Of a DNA stretch of 64,000 nucleotides, positions 18,713 through 27,369 are shown piece after piece (position 1 is the stretch's first letter; each line of letters opens with the position of its first letter). The position numbers and the translations under genes were made by a program. The DNA lies in contig CAZSDU010000001.1 of assembly GCA_964605775.1 (NCBI GenBank), positions 248,001 through 312,000 on the forward strand, in the 5' to 3' direction. This stretch comes from CAZSDU01 sp964605775. Its GTDB lineage: Bacteria > Bacteroidota > Bacteroidia > Bacteroidales > FEN-979. The notes beneath the pieces were generated by a model. The model was not told where the DNA came from. It did not search any database and saw nothing but the letters and a program-made list of their open reading frames with translations.

Positions 18713-19624
18713 ATGGCAATACCCACTTCCAGAACCAAAGAACCCGGCCTTATCACCGTGAACCAGAAAATCTGCACGGGCTGTGGAAAATGCGTGGCCG
18801 TCTGCAGCGATTTAAGTCTTGAATTGTATGAAGGGAAATGCCGTCCCAGCGGAAAAGGTGTATTCGGTTGCATCGGTTGTGGCCAATGTATGGCTGTATG
18901 TCCTGAAGACGCGATTTCAGTAAACGGTCGATTCCTGTCACCCGATGACCTCTTTCCGCTTTCTCCCCTCTCAGAATCCGCCGCCTATGATGCCTTGATG
19001 AAGTTGTATCACCGCAGGAGAAGCATCCGTAAGTTTAAAAACATTCCCGTGGAATACCTCCTGATAGAAAAGGTTATTAAAGCTGCTCAGTCAGCCCCCA
19101 TGGGGCTTCCTCCTTCCGACGTGAACGTATTGATTCTTGATTCCAAAGAGAAGGTGAGGGGTTTTGCCGAAGATTTTTGCCGATATCTTGAGAAGATCAA
19201 ATGGCTTTCTTCTTCCTGGTTTCTGACCCTGATGAAACCGGTTTGGGGAAAAGAGACCGACGAACTTTTCAGGAATTTCATGAGGCCACTCATCCATAAA
19301 TACATCTCGTCTATGAAGGCCGGCGAAAATGTGGTGAACTATGATGCACCTGTAGCCATGTATTTCTATGGTTCCCCCTACTGCGATCCTGCCGATCCCA
19401 TTATTGCCGCCACTTATGCCATGGTCGCCGCTGAATCCCTTGGCTTGGGAACCTGTATGCTGGGTGCCGTTCATCCATTTATTCAGAATGGAAAAGCGGC
19501 AAAAAAATTCAGGGAAAGACATGGAATCCGTTGTAAAAGTCGTGAGGGTTTATTCCTGATCATGGGCTATCCAAAAGCAGAATACCTGAAAGGGATTAGA
19601 AGAAGTTTCGCTTCAGTAAACTGA
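18713..19624 (+). CDS. Ferredoxin-nitroreductase fusion protein
   Basis: I chose the ATG at 18713 over the TTG two codons earlier, giving 303 residues. The N-terminus is a two-[4Fe-4S] ferredoxin domain. Cluster one uses C21, C24, C27 and C31, and cluster two C53, C56, C59 and C63. From about residue 95 a nitroreductase-type flavin domain follows, with RRRSIRKF and AAQSAPMGLPPS as FMN-binding loops. AAESLGLGTCMLG is the usual late motif. The fusion likely passes electrons from an internal ferredoxin to FMN to reduce an unknown substrate in the cytoplasm. It converges with thiL, 4 bases apart. Confidence 0.85.
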   Translation: MAIPTSRTKEPGLITVNQKICTGCGKCVAVCSDLSLELYEGKCRPSGKGVFGCIGCGQCMAVCPEDAISVNGRFLSPDDLFPLSPLSESAAYDALMKLYHRRRSIRKFKNIPVEYLLIEKVIKAAQSAPMGLPPSDVNVLILDSKEKVRGFAEDFCRYLEKIKWLSSSWFLTLMKPVWGKETDELFRNFMRPLIHKYISSMKAGENVVNYDAPVAMYFYGSPYCDPADPIIAATYAMVAAESLGLGTCMLGAVHPFIQNGKAAKKFRERHGIRCKSREGLFLIMGYPKAEYLKGIRRSFASVN

Positions 19625-19628
19625 AATA

Positions 19629-20699
19629 TCAGGATTTACGCATCCCATCCCATCCCTGGGCAACGATGGGAAGCTGTTTCCCGTCAGGGGTAATCATGGT
19701 GATTCCCTCTGAAGGATCCGTCATATGCCCGATGATGGAAATGCCTTCCACTGCTTTAATCTGCTCATAAGCAGTTTGTGGAATGCTAAAAAGCAACTCA
19801 TAATCTTCTCCACCGCTGAGTGCCGTTATACTGGGAATTATTTTGAATTCCATGGCCAATTCACGGGTTTGTTCCTCTATCGGAATCTTTTCTTCAAACA
19901 GCCTGCAACCCACCCGGGATTGTTTACAGATATGCAGAATTTCCGAAGCCAGTCCATCGGAAATGTCGATCATGGCCGTTGGCTTGATTCCAGCTGACTG
20001 GAAAAGATTACGGATGTCGGTCCGGGCTTCCGGTCTGAGTTGACGGCCGATCTGGTAATCATAGCCTGAGAGTTCAGGTTGCATGTTCGGGTTTACTTCA
20101 AAGACTTTTTTCTCCCGTTCCAGGATAAGCAATCCCATGTATGCGGCGCCAAGATCACCCGTAACACAAAGTAAATCGCCTGGTTTTGCACCAGAACGGT
20201 ATACAACTTCTTCTTTGGCAGCTGTTCCCAGTATAGAAACAGAGATCATCAGTCCTTTGGTACTTGAACTGGTATCTCCGCCCACCAGGTCAACTTTGTA
20301 TTTTTCACAAGCCAGCAGGAATCCTGCATATAATTCATCCAGGGCTTCGACCGAAAAACGGCTGGAAACAGCGACAGACAGTGTTATTTGTCCGGGGATT
20401 CCATTCATGGCTGCGATGTCCGAAATATTGACGACTGCAGCCTTATATCCCAGGTGTTTGAAAGGCATGTAGGTCAGATCGAAATGAATCCCTTCTATTA
20501 AAAGATCTGTGGAAAACAATAGAGCCTTATCTCCGGCATCTATTACGGCAGCGTCATCTCCGGTTCCTTTCATGGTGGACGCTTGATAGATTTTTATGTT
20601 TTTAGTTAGCCTGTCGATCAGTCCGAACTCACCAAGGCTTTCCAGTGAAGTGAGCCTGCCGATATTTTCAACGGGGTTTTTCTCTTTTTTATCAAACAT
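19629..20699 (-). CDS. thiL: Thiamine-monophosphate kinase
   Basis: ThiL phosphorylates thiamine monophosphate to the active diphosphate, using ATP. The motifs are GTGDDAAVID near the N-terminus, YKVDLVGGDTSSS in the middle, and TAMIDISDGLASEI for magnesium/ATP binding. The frame is open 29 codons further upstream, but a -7 box at 20729-20736 lies inside that extension. I therefore start at the ATG at 20699 (MFDKKEKNP), giving 356 residues, normal for the family. No other thiamine gene is nearby. It is divergent from the suf cluster. Confidence 0.92.
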   Translation of the reverse strand: MFDKKEKNPVENIGRLTSLESLGEFGLIDRLTKNIKIYQASTMKGTGDDAAVIDAGDKALLFSTDLLIEGIHFDLTYMPFKHLGYKAAVVNISDIAAMNGIPGQITLSVAVSSRFSVEALDELYAGFLLACEKYKVDLVGGDTSSSTKGLMISVSILGTAAKEEVVYRSGAKPGDLLCVTGDLGAAYMGLLILEREKKVFEVNPNMQPELSGYDYQIGRQLRPEARTDIRNLFQSAGIKPTAMIDISDGLASEILHICKQSRVGCRLFEEKIPIEEQTRELAMEFKIIPSITALSGGEDYELLFSIPQTAYEQIKAVEGISIIGHMTDPSEGITMITPDGKQLPIVAQGWDGMRKS

Positions 20700-20728
20700 G
20701 CTTATGCTACAGATTACTGAATTTGATG

Positions 20729-20736
20729 CAAAGGTA
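20729..20736 (-). promoter_or_regulatory. -7 box TACCTTTG for thiL
   Basis: Exact TAnnTTTG on the minus strand, 29 bases upstream of the chosen thiL ATG. It decides the start codon. Confidence 0.55.
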
Positions 20737-20790
20737 ATAAGTTCCTGTTTGTTACTGGGCAAGCATTTTTTTTCGATACTTCTCATAAAT

Positions 20791-20806
20791 AGGTATTCGA
20801 ATACCT
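20791..20806. promoter_or_regulatory. 16-bp perfect palindrome upstream of sufB, likely operator
   Basis: AGGTATTCGAATACCT is a perfect dyad with no spacer. It ends 10 bases before the -7 box TATCTTTG at 20816, so it covers the -33 region of that promoter, which is where a repressor would act. It may bind an Fe-S-responsive regulator of the suf genes. The binding protein is unknown. Confidence 0.5.
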
Positions 20807-20815
20807 GAATTATTG

Positions 20816-20823
20816 TATCTTTG
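20816..20823 (+). promoter_or_regulatory. -7 box TATCTTTG, candidate distal suf promoter
   Basis: Exact TAnnTTTG, 70 bases before the sufB ATG and directly downstream of the 16-bp palindrome. Confidence 0.45.
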
Positions 20824-20845
20824 TCTGAAATTTTGTTATCAGCAA

Positions 20846-20875
20846 TTGCTGTGGCATGAAAAATGAGTAGATTTG
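20846..20875 (+). promoter_or_regulatory. Candidate proximal suf promoter
   Basis: TTG at 20846-20848 and TAGATTTG at 20868-20875 are 22 bases apart start to start. The -7 box ends 18 bases before the sufB ATG. Confidence 0.5.
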
Positions 20876-20893
20876 TTCTAAATTATCTTATTC

Positions 20894-22342
20894 ATGGAAT
20901 CCGAAACCAATAAAATTCTGGATGAAGTTACCGGAAGTGATTACAAATACGGCTTTGTCACAGATATTGAAACGGAATTTGCACCCAGGGGATTGAGCGA
21001 AGATACGATTCGATATATTTCGCAAAAAAAGAATGAACCTGAATTCATGCTGGAGTTCCGACTGAAAGCTTTTCGTCACTGGCTTACCATGACCCTACCC
21101 GAATGGGCTCATCTTTCAATTGTTCCCATTGATTTCCAGGACATTATTTACTATGCAGCCCCTAAAAAGAAAAAGGAACTTGACAGCCTGGATCAGGTTG
21201 ATCCTGAATTGCTTGCCACATTCACCAAACTGGGTATTTCGCTGGAAGAACAGAAAAAACTATCCGGGGTGGCGGTAGATGCGGTCATCGACAGCGTTTC
21301 GGTTAAAACTACTTTTTCCGAAACCCTTTCCAAATACGGGATCATATTTTGTTCCTTCAGCGAAGCGGTACAGAAACACCCGGAGCTGGTGAGGCAATAT
21401 ATGGGATCTGTGGTTCCATACACCGATAATTTCTTCGCCGCATTGAATTCTGCTGTATTCAGTGATGGTTCATTTTGCTATATCCCCAAGGGGGTCCGCT
21501 GCCCGGTTGAATTATCCACCTATTTCCGGATCAATGCAGCCAATACCGGACAGTTTGAAAGAACCCTTATTGTTGCTGATGAAGGGGCATACGTCAGTTA
21601 TATGGAAGGTTGCACTGCTCCCCAGAGGGATGAGAATCAGCTCCATGCGGCCATTGTGGAGATCGTGGCCATGAAGGATGCAGAGGTCAAATATTCAACC
21701 GTTCAGAACTGGTATCCTGGAGATAAAAACGGGCTGGGAGGAATTTTCAACTTTGTGACCAAGCGGGGCATCTGTAAAGGAAGTAATTCAAAGATCAGTT
21801 GGACCCAGGTGGAAACGGGTTCAGCCATAACCTGGAAATACCCGAGTTGCATACTGCTTGGCGATAATTCCGTAGGTGAATTTTATTCCGTTGCCGTCAC
21901 CAATAATCATCAGCAGGCGGATACCGGAACCAAGATGATACATCTGGGGAAAAACACCAAAAGCACCATTGTTTCCAAGGGAATCTCTGCAGGTAAAAGC
22001 AATAATTCCTATCGCGGTCTGGTACGCGTATTGAAAAACGCCGTCAATTCAAGAAATTACAGCCAATGCGATTCTTTGCTCCTGGGTTCCAACTGCGGAG
22101 CCCATACTTTTCCTTACATTGAAGTCGGTAATAAGTCATCCATCGTTGAACATGAGGCCACCACTTCAAAAATCAGCGAAGATCAGCTGTTTTATTGCCA
22201 GCAAAGAGGCATTGGGATGGAAAGCGCCATTGGCCTGATCGTCAATGGATATGCCAGAGAAGTATTGAAACAGTTACCCATGGAGTTTGCGGTGGAAGCA
22301 CAAAAACTGCTCTCGATCAGCCTTGAAGGGAGTGTGGGATAA
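20894..22342 (+). CDS. sufB: Fe-S cluster assembly scaffold protein SufB
   Basis: The 482-residue protein is full length for SufB. Characteristic stretches are FCYIPKGVRCPVELSTYFRIN, YMEGCTAPQRDENQLHAA, and the C-terminal NCGAHTFPY ... EHEATTSKISEDQLFYCQQRGI. SufB forms the SufBC2D scaffold on which new clusters are built in the cytoplasm. It heads the cluster sufB-sufC-sufD. The TAA stop lies within the first unit of a heptamer repeat tract. A dyad and two possible promoters lie upstream. Confidence 0.97.
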   Translation: MESETNKILDEVTGSDYKYGFVTDIETEFAPRGLSEDTIRYISQKKNEPEFMLEFRLKAFRHWLTMTLPEWAHLSIVPIDFQDIIYYAAPKKKKELDSLDQVDPELLATFTKLGISLEEQKKLSGVAVDAVIDSVSVKTTFSETLSKYGIIFCSFSEAVQKHPELVRQYMGSVVPYTDNFFAALNSAVFSDGSFCYIPKGVRCPVELSTYFRINAANTGQFERTLIVADEGAYVSYMEGCTAPQRDENQLHAAIVEIVAMKDAEVKYSTVQNWYPGDKNGLGGIFNFVTKRGICKGSNSKISWTQVETGSAITWKYPSCILLGDNSVGEFYSVAVTNNHQQADTGTKMIHLGKNTKSTIVSKGISAGKSNNSYRGLVRVLKNAVNSRNYSQCDSLLLGSNCGAHTFPYIEVGNKSSIVEHEATTSKISEDQLFYCQQRGIGMESAIGLIVNGYAREVLKQLPMEFAVEAQKLLSISLEGSVG

Positions 22343-22407
22343 GTGATAAGTGATAAGTGATAAGTGAAAAGGGAAAAGTGAAAAGTGAAAAGTGAAAAGT
22401 GAAAAAT
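22338..22407 (+). repeat. Ten-unit heptamer tandem repeat between sufB and sufC
   Basis: Four GATAAGT units are followed by six GAAAAGT-like units (one GAAAAGG, the last GAAAAAT), with no length change. The sufB stop codon is in unit one. A related short tract precedes sufE at 29404. The rest of the gap to 22489 is AT-rich with several GCATT words. Confidence 0.9.
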
Positions 22408-22489
22408 TGACTTTGAATAAATATTAATTCCTGCATTTTTGCATTCTTGAATTTGTGCATTGATACATTAAGGAGTAAAATAAAACAAG

Positions 22490-23245
22490 ATGTTATTATC
22501 AATCAAAAATCTGCATGCCTCCGTTCATGGAAAAGAAATCCTGAAGGGGGTGTCTCTGGAAGTGAGTAAAGGAGAGGTCCATGCCATCATGGGGCCAAAT
22601 GGAACCGGAAAGAGCACCCTGGCTTCAGTGATTGCCGGCCGTGAAGTATTTGATGTCACTTCTGGCGAAATCCTCTATCTGGGTAAAAATCTCCAGAAAT
22701 TATCGGTGGAAGAACGAGCCCGTGAAGGGATTTTCCTGGGGTTTCAGTATCCCGTGGAAATTCCAGGGGTTAGTATGACAAATTTCATGCGGACAGCGGT
22801 TAATGAAACCAGAAAATACAAAGGACTGGATCCGCTTAGTGCAGGGGAATTCCTCAGGGTGATGGAAGAGAAGAAGAAACTGGTGGAAATCACTTCCAAC
22901 CTGACCAGCCGTTCGGTGAATGAAGGATTTTCGGGCGGTGAGAAGAAAAAGAATGAAATTTTCCAGATGGCCATGCTGGAACCTACGCTTGCCATTCTTG
23001 ATGAAACCGATTCCGGACTTGATATTGATGCCTTAAGGATCGTTGCCAATGGGGTGAATAAACTTCGCAAGCCCGACAATGCTTTCGTGGTCATCACTCA
23101 TTACCAAAGGCTGCTCGATTATATTATACCCGACTTTGTTCATGTGCTTTTTGAAGGCAGAATCGTGAAATCGGGAGGGAAGGAACTTGCCCTGGAACTG
23201 GAGGAAAAAGGTTACGACTGGATAAAAAAGGAACAGGAGGCGTAA
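22490..23245 (+). CDS. sufC: Fe-S cluster assembly ATPase SufC
   Basis: The 251-residue ABC-type ATPase has Walker A GPNGTGKST at 35-43, signature SGGEK at 148-152, and Walker B ending in D171-E172. The family-specific LGFQYPVEIPGV follows the Q-loop. SufC drives conformational change in SufBC2D during cluster assembly. It has no membrane segment. Its stop overlaps the sufD start by one base (TAATG). Confidence 0.97.
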   Translation: MLLSIKNLHASVHGKEILKGVSLEVSKGEVHAIMGPNGTGKSTLASVIAGREVFDVTSGEILYLGKNLQKLSVEERAREGIFLGFQYPVEIPGVSMTNFMRTAVNETRKYKGLDPLSAGEFLRVMEEKKKLVEITSNLTSRSVNEGFSGGEKKKNEIFQMAMLEPTLAILDETDSGLDIDALRIVANGVNKLRKPDNAFVVITHYQRLLDYIIPDFVHVLFEGRIVKSGGKELALELEEKGYDWIKKEQEA

Positions 23246-24654
23246 TGCAGACCGATTTGAAAGACAGCATTACCAGAGAACGCATGGTGGACTTATTCGA
23301 GACCCATCGTGGGCTGCTCACTATGCATGAAAGCAGGATGATGTCCGGAATTCGGGAAAATGCCCTGAACACTTTTAAAAAAACCGGTTTCCCGCATACA
23401 AAAATGGAATCCTGGAGGCATACCGACTTAGGCGAAAGTATGGGGATGAGTTATAAATATTATTTTCAGCCTTCAGGGGATAGTGATGTCCAGAAAGTCT
23501 TCCGCTGTAACATTCCCCATCTTGATACCGCGATCATGGGTCAGCTGAACGGATGGTTTGTCTCCAAAGATGTACCCCTGATCGAGCTAGGCAATGGAAT
23601 GATCATGGGAAGCCTGATGGAGGCGAAAAAGAAATACCCCGCCCTGGTTGAGAGGCACTACAATTCCCTTTCAGGAAATCATCAGGATGGATTTACTTCC
23701 CTGAATACGGCTTTTGCCCTGGACGGTGTTTTTATCTACGTGCCAGAAGATGTGAAAAGCCCGAAACCAGTTCAATTGATCAATGTCATCCATCATGATG
23801 AAAACATTTTCCTCCAGTCGAGAAACCTCATCATCATCGGAAAAAACGCGAAACTTACCCTGGTTCACTGTGATGATTCTTATAACCAGCAAGCGAGTTT
23901 TTCCAATATCGTGACAGAAATATTCCTGGGTGAAAATGCATTCCTTCATCATTATAAACTGCAAAACCTGAACAACAGTACTACCCTGATCAATTCCGTC
24001 AATTTTGAGCTGAGTCAGGCTGCAGGTCTTGAATCCCATTATATATCCCTTAACGGTGGGCTGCTGAGAAACAATATTCATGTCATGTTCAATGGAAAAG
24101 AAGGGAATGCTGATATTTACGGTTTATATCTTATGGATCGTAAGCAGCATATCGACAACCAGGTTTACATTGATCATGCTTCCCCTGCCTGTACTAGCCG
24201 TGAAACATTCAAAGGCATTCTTGATGAGCATGCCCATGGGGTATTCAACGGTCATGTCATGGTGAGAAGAGATGCAGGTAAAACCGATGCCCGTCAAAGC
24301 AATAAAAATATTTTGCTGACTGATACAGCAAAAGTAAATTCCAAACCCTTTCTGGAAATCTATAATGATGATGTGAAATGTTCCCATGGATCGACTACCG
24401 GACAACTTGATAAGGATTCGATGTTCTATCTGCGACAGCGAGGTATCGGGGAAGAAAGCGCCCGGATGTTGCTCATGTTTGCTTTTGCTGACGAGATCAT
24501 CCGGAAAATAGAGATTCCCCAGCTTCGTCAGCGCATCGAAGACATGGTTAAAAAACGTTTGCAGGGAGAACTCCAGATCTGCGAGCAATGCGTATTGCAT
24601 TGCAGTTCCCCGGAACAACCCATCGAGTTTCAGATAGACCTCAGTAAAATATAA
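23245..24654 (+). CDS. sufD: Fe-S cluster assembly protein SufD
   Basis: The 469-residue protein is homologous to SufB in its C-terminal half. Segments include FPHTKMESWRHTD near the N-terminus and ARQSNKNILLTDTAKVNSKPFLEIYNDDVKCSHG near the C-terminus (split over the usual SufD core), then FYLRQRGI. A short Cys-containing tail, ICEQCVLHCSS, ends the chain. SufD pairs with SufB in the scaffold and helps bring in iron. It is translationally coupled to sufC. Confidence 0.96.
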   Translation: MQTDLKDSITRERMVDLFETHRGLLTMHESRMMSGIRENALNTFKKTGFPHTKMESWRHTDLGESMGMSYKYYFQPSGDSDVQKVFRCNIPHLDTAIMGQLNGWFVSKDVPLIELGNGMIMGSLMEAKKKYPALVERHYNSLSGNHQDGFTSLNTAFALDGVFIYVPEDVKSPKPVQLINVIHHDENIFLQSRNLIIIGKNAKLTLVHCDDSYNQQASFSNIVTEIFLGENAFLHHYKLQNLNNSTTLINSVNFELSQAAGLESHYISLNGGLLRNNIHVMFNGKEGNADIYGLYLMDRKQHIDNQVYIDHASPACTSRETFKGILDEHAHGVFNGHVMVRRDAGKTDARQSNKNILLTDTAKVNSKPFLEIYNDDVKCSHGSTTGQLDKDSMFYLRQRGIGEESARMLLMFAFADEIIRKIEIPQLRQRIEDMVKKRLQGELQICEQCVLHCSSPEQPIEFQIDLSKI

Positions 24655-24720
24655 GACAATTTTTGGCGTTAGGATTTCGTATTTGTTGTTTTACTGTTGT
24701 CAAAAAACTGCCTGTCTTTA

Positions 24721-26187
24721 ATGCCAAAATCTATCCTTCCCTTCCTTATTTTTCTTAGTCTTAGCCTGAAAACCTTTGCCATTTACGATGTCAGTGATAA
24801 CTGTAAAAAAGCCTGGATGCTTTTAATGGATCTCAAGATTGACCAGGCAAAAAGCTTGGTTGCGGATGAAATTAAGCGGACCCCGGATAATTATTATGCT
24901 TATTACCTTGACCAGACCTGTGATGTATTTAAACTGATCATCAATTCCAGCGATAAGGAGTATAAAGCATTCCTTGAGAATTACGAGAAAAAGAGAAAAA
25001 TTATGGACGGGAAGGATGAAGGCTCTCCCTATTACCTCTCTTGTTCCGCGGAAATGGAACTGCAGGTAGCCGTTTTCAGTGTCATGCGCGGGTCCCAGTT
25101 CACAGGTATAAAGAAAGGGTATGCAGCATACAAGGATTTATATGGCAACCTGAAAAAATTCCCCCAATTCAAACCGAACCGTAAGCTCGATGGCTTCTTT
25201 AATGTGGCGATTGCAAACCTGCCTCCTTTTGTGAAATGGGCAGTTTCGGCCTTCGGCGTGAAAGTCGATATTAAATACGGTTTTAAAACGCTGTTTGAGA
25301 ATTATCAGATGGAAAAAAATATTCCGGGGATAAATGCGGAATCTGCCTTGTATATCATTCTTGCATCTAAAATCAATAAAACGCCGGAAATGCTGTACGA
25401 TTTTATGAAATCACTCGATACCAGCATTGCCCAAACCTTTATGCATCAGTATTTCAAAGCCAATGTTGCATACTGGTGCGGGAAGAATGAGGAAGCCATC
25501 AGGACATTGCAGCAATCCAGGCATCATGATAACGAGATTGCGGATATCATATACAGCTACATGATGGGTAAAATGTTACTGAGAAAAGGAGATCCGAAAG
25601 CAGAGTTTTATTTAGCAAGGTACCTGAGCCATCTGGAAAAAAAAGAATACCTCAAGGAAATAAATTATAGCCTGGCACTATTCTATCTGCTTAATGGTGA
25701 CCGGGCAAAATACAATAAATATTGCGAAATCGTTCGCACCAAAGGAATGGATATGAATGAACGCGATCGCGAAGCTTTATATGATGCCGGGCTTGACTAT
25801 TCCCCTGATGTGAACCTTGTAAAAGCACGATTATCGATGGATGGCGGGTATATGGATGCTTTTTTAAAGGCCATGAATGCCTTCGAGTCCTCTCATGCAA
25901 AGGTTCCGGCTTATGAAATGGAATGGCATTTTTTAAAAGGCCGGTATGCAGTCTTAACAGGAAATAATAACCTGGCCATGGCGGAATTCAGAAAAGTAAT
26001 CGAGTCAGGAGAAAATCAGCATTATTATTTTGCCTGTGAGGCGGCCTTAAGGCTTGGGGAAATTTATCAGAAACTGGGACAAAAAGAGCAGGCAAAAAAT
26101 TGTTATAAAAAATCCCTCAAGCTCTATCAGAAAGAGTACTATGAATACATTGAAGACAAGGCAGTTAAAGCCATGAACAGTCTTTGA
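24721..26187 (+). CDS. Exported tetratricopeptide-repeat protein, function unknown
   Basis: I start at the ATG at 24721 rather than the TTG at 24697, giving 488 residues with a signal peptide (PFLIFLSLSLKTFA). The body is all alpha-helical. The clearest TPR units are at the C-terminus: LAMAEFRKVIESGE, then CEAALRLGEIYQKLGQKEQAKNCYKKSLKLY. The central part is rich in aromatic residues and not recognised. It probably acts in the periplasm as a protein-binding scaffold. It lies inside the suf gene cluster but has no obvious Fe-S role, and it is followed by a GT4 and an acyltransferase on the same strand. Confidence 0.7.
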   Translation: MPKSILPFLIFLSLSLKTFAIYDVSDNCKKAWMLLMDLKIDQAKSLVADEIKRTPDNYYAYYLDQTCDVFKLIINSSDKEYKAFLENYEKKRKIMDGKDEGSPYYLSCSAEMELQVAVFSVMRGSQFTGIKKGYAAYKDLYGNLKKFPQFKPNRKLDGFFNVAIANLPPFVKWAVSAFGVKVDIKYGFKTLFENYQMEKNIPGINAESALYIILASKINKTPEMLYDFMKSLDTSIAQTFMHQYFKANVAYWCGKNEEAIRTLQQSRHHDNEIADIIYSYMMGKMLLRKGDPKAEFYLARYLSHLEKKEYLKEINYSLALFYLLNGDRAKYNKYCEIVRTKGMDMNERDREALYDAGLDYSPDVNLVKARLSMDGGYMDAFLKAMNAFESSHAKVPAYEMEWHFLKGRYAVLTGNNNLAMAEFRKVIESGENQHYYFACEAALRLGEIYQKLGQKEQAKNCYKKSLKLYQKEYYEYIEDKAVKAMNSL

Positions 26188-26238
26188 AAACAGGACATTT
26201 AGAAATAAACGGGTTCACAGATATTAAAACAGATCCAG

Positions 26239-27369
26239 ATGCACATTGTCATTGCCATTGATTCGTATAATGATGCCAACGGGGGTACCATTGCTACCAA
26301 AAGACTTGTTGAAGAACTCAGGACACGGGGTCATAAAATAACCATTATTAGCGCCATACATGAGGATCCTTCGGATGCGGACTTCCATAAGATTCCGGGT
26401 TTTATTCTTCCCGGAGCGGAAGCATCACAGGAGAATATGAAATTTCTTTTTGGCAGGAATGATAGAAGAGTTTTTAAACAAGCCATAAAAGATGCCGATA
26501 TCGTTCAGGTTCAATTTCCATTTCTGATGGCCCTGGGTATTGTAAAAACTGCCAAAAAATTAAATAAGCCTGTTGTTGGAGCCTTCCATGTTCAGCCACA
26601 GAATATCATGGCTGCCATGGGAAAAACAAGTAAAATGCTGGAACGGATTTTCTGGTATTCATTTAAATACTTTCTGTTTAATCGTGTTGACATCATTACC
26701 TGTCCTTCGAATTTTGCCGCTGACCTATTAAGATCAGAGGGAATTAAGGCAAAAATGTTTCCGATTTCAAACGGCATACCTCATGAATATTACAAGGACC
26801 ATTGTATAAGACCGGAATGGTTTGGCGATAAACTCGTATTGCTGAATATTGGTCGTCATGCTTCAGAAAAACGGCAATCTCTGTTGATCGAAGGCGTTAA
26901 GCGTTCAAAATATGCTGATAAAATCCTGCTGATTCTTGCCGGCAGGGGTGAAATGTCGGAGACCTTGAAGGAAAAGGCAAAGGAACTACCGGTCAAACCG
27001 CGCATTGAATATATCAGTGCGGATGATAAGTTTCTATTCCTGAATACCGCTGATTTATTCGTACATTCTTCTGTTATAGAACTTGAAAGCCTGTCATGCC
27101 TCGAAGCCATAGGATGTGGATTACCATGTATGGTGAGTGATTCAAAATACTCGGCAGCCCCCCAGTTTGCCCTCGATGAAAGGTTTATATTCACTGCCGA
27201 TGATTCTGAAAATTTAGCCGGAAAGATAGATTATTGGTATGAGAACAGAAATGAGCTTCGAAGCAAGGAATTAAAAGAAAAGGTATTGAAAGAAGCAGAG
27301 CAGTATCGTTTTAAGAAGGCCGTGGATGATTACGAGTCATTCATCCTGGAAGTAACCGGAAAAAAATGA
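26239..27369 (+). CDS. Glycosyltransferase family 4 (GT-B fold)
   Basis: The 376-residue protein is a paralogue of the GT4 at 16097. N-terminal IVIAIDSYNDANGGTIATKR is the acceptor-domain glycine loop. The donor domain has LLNIGRHASEKRQSLLIEG and the E-x7-E motif ELESLSCLEAIGCGLP. The overlap of its stop with the start of a PlsC-type acyltransferase (ATGA) suggests the two act together, perhaps on a membrane glycolipid. That link is inference from gene order. Sugar donor and acceptor are unknown. Confidence 0.85.
   Translation: MHIVIAIDSYNDANGGTIATKRLVEELRTRGHKITIISAIHEDPSDADFHKIPGFILPGAEASQENMKFLFGRNDRRVFKQAIKDADIVQVQFPFLMALGIVKTAKKLNKPVVGAFHVQPQNIMAAMGKTSKMLERIFWYSFKYFLFNRVDIITCPSNFAADLLRSEGIKAKMFPISNGIPHEYYKDHCIRPEWFGDKLVLLNIGRHASEKRQSLLIEGVKRSKYADKILLILAGRGEMSETLKEKAKELPVKPRIEYISADDKFLFLNTADLFVHSSVIELESLSCLEAIGCGLPCMVSDSKYSAAPQFALDERFIFTADDSENLAGKIDYWYENRNELRSKELKEKVLKEAEQYRFKKAVDDYESFILEVTGKK

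Noticed and set aside
19629..20786. Longer thiL with 29 extra N-terminal codons
   Set aside because: The extension contains the thiL -7 box and does not match the ThiL N-terminus.
22338..22407. CRISPR-like array
   Set aside because: The units are 7 bp with no spacers and no cas genes are present; it is a simple tandem repeat.
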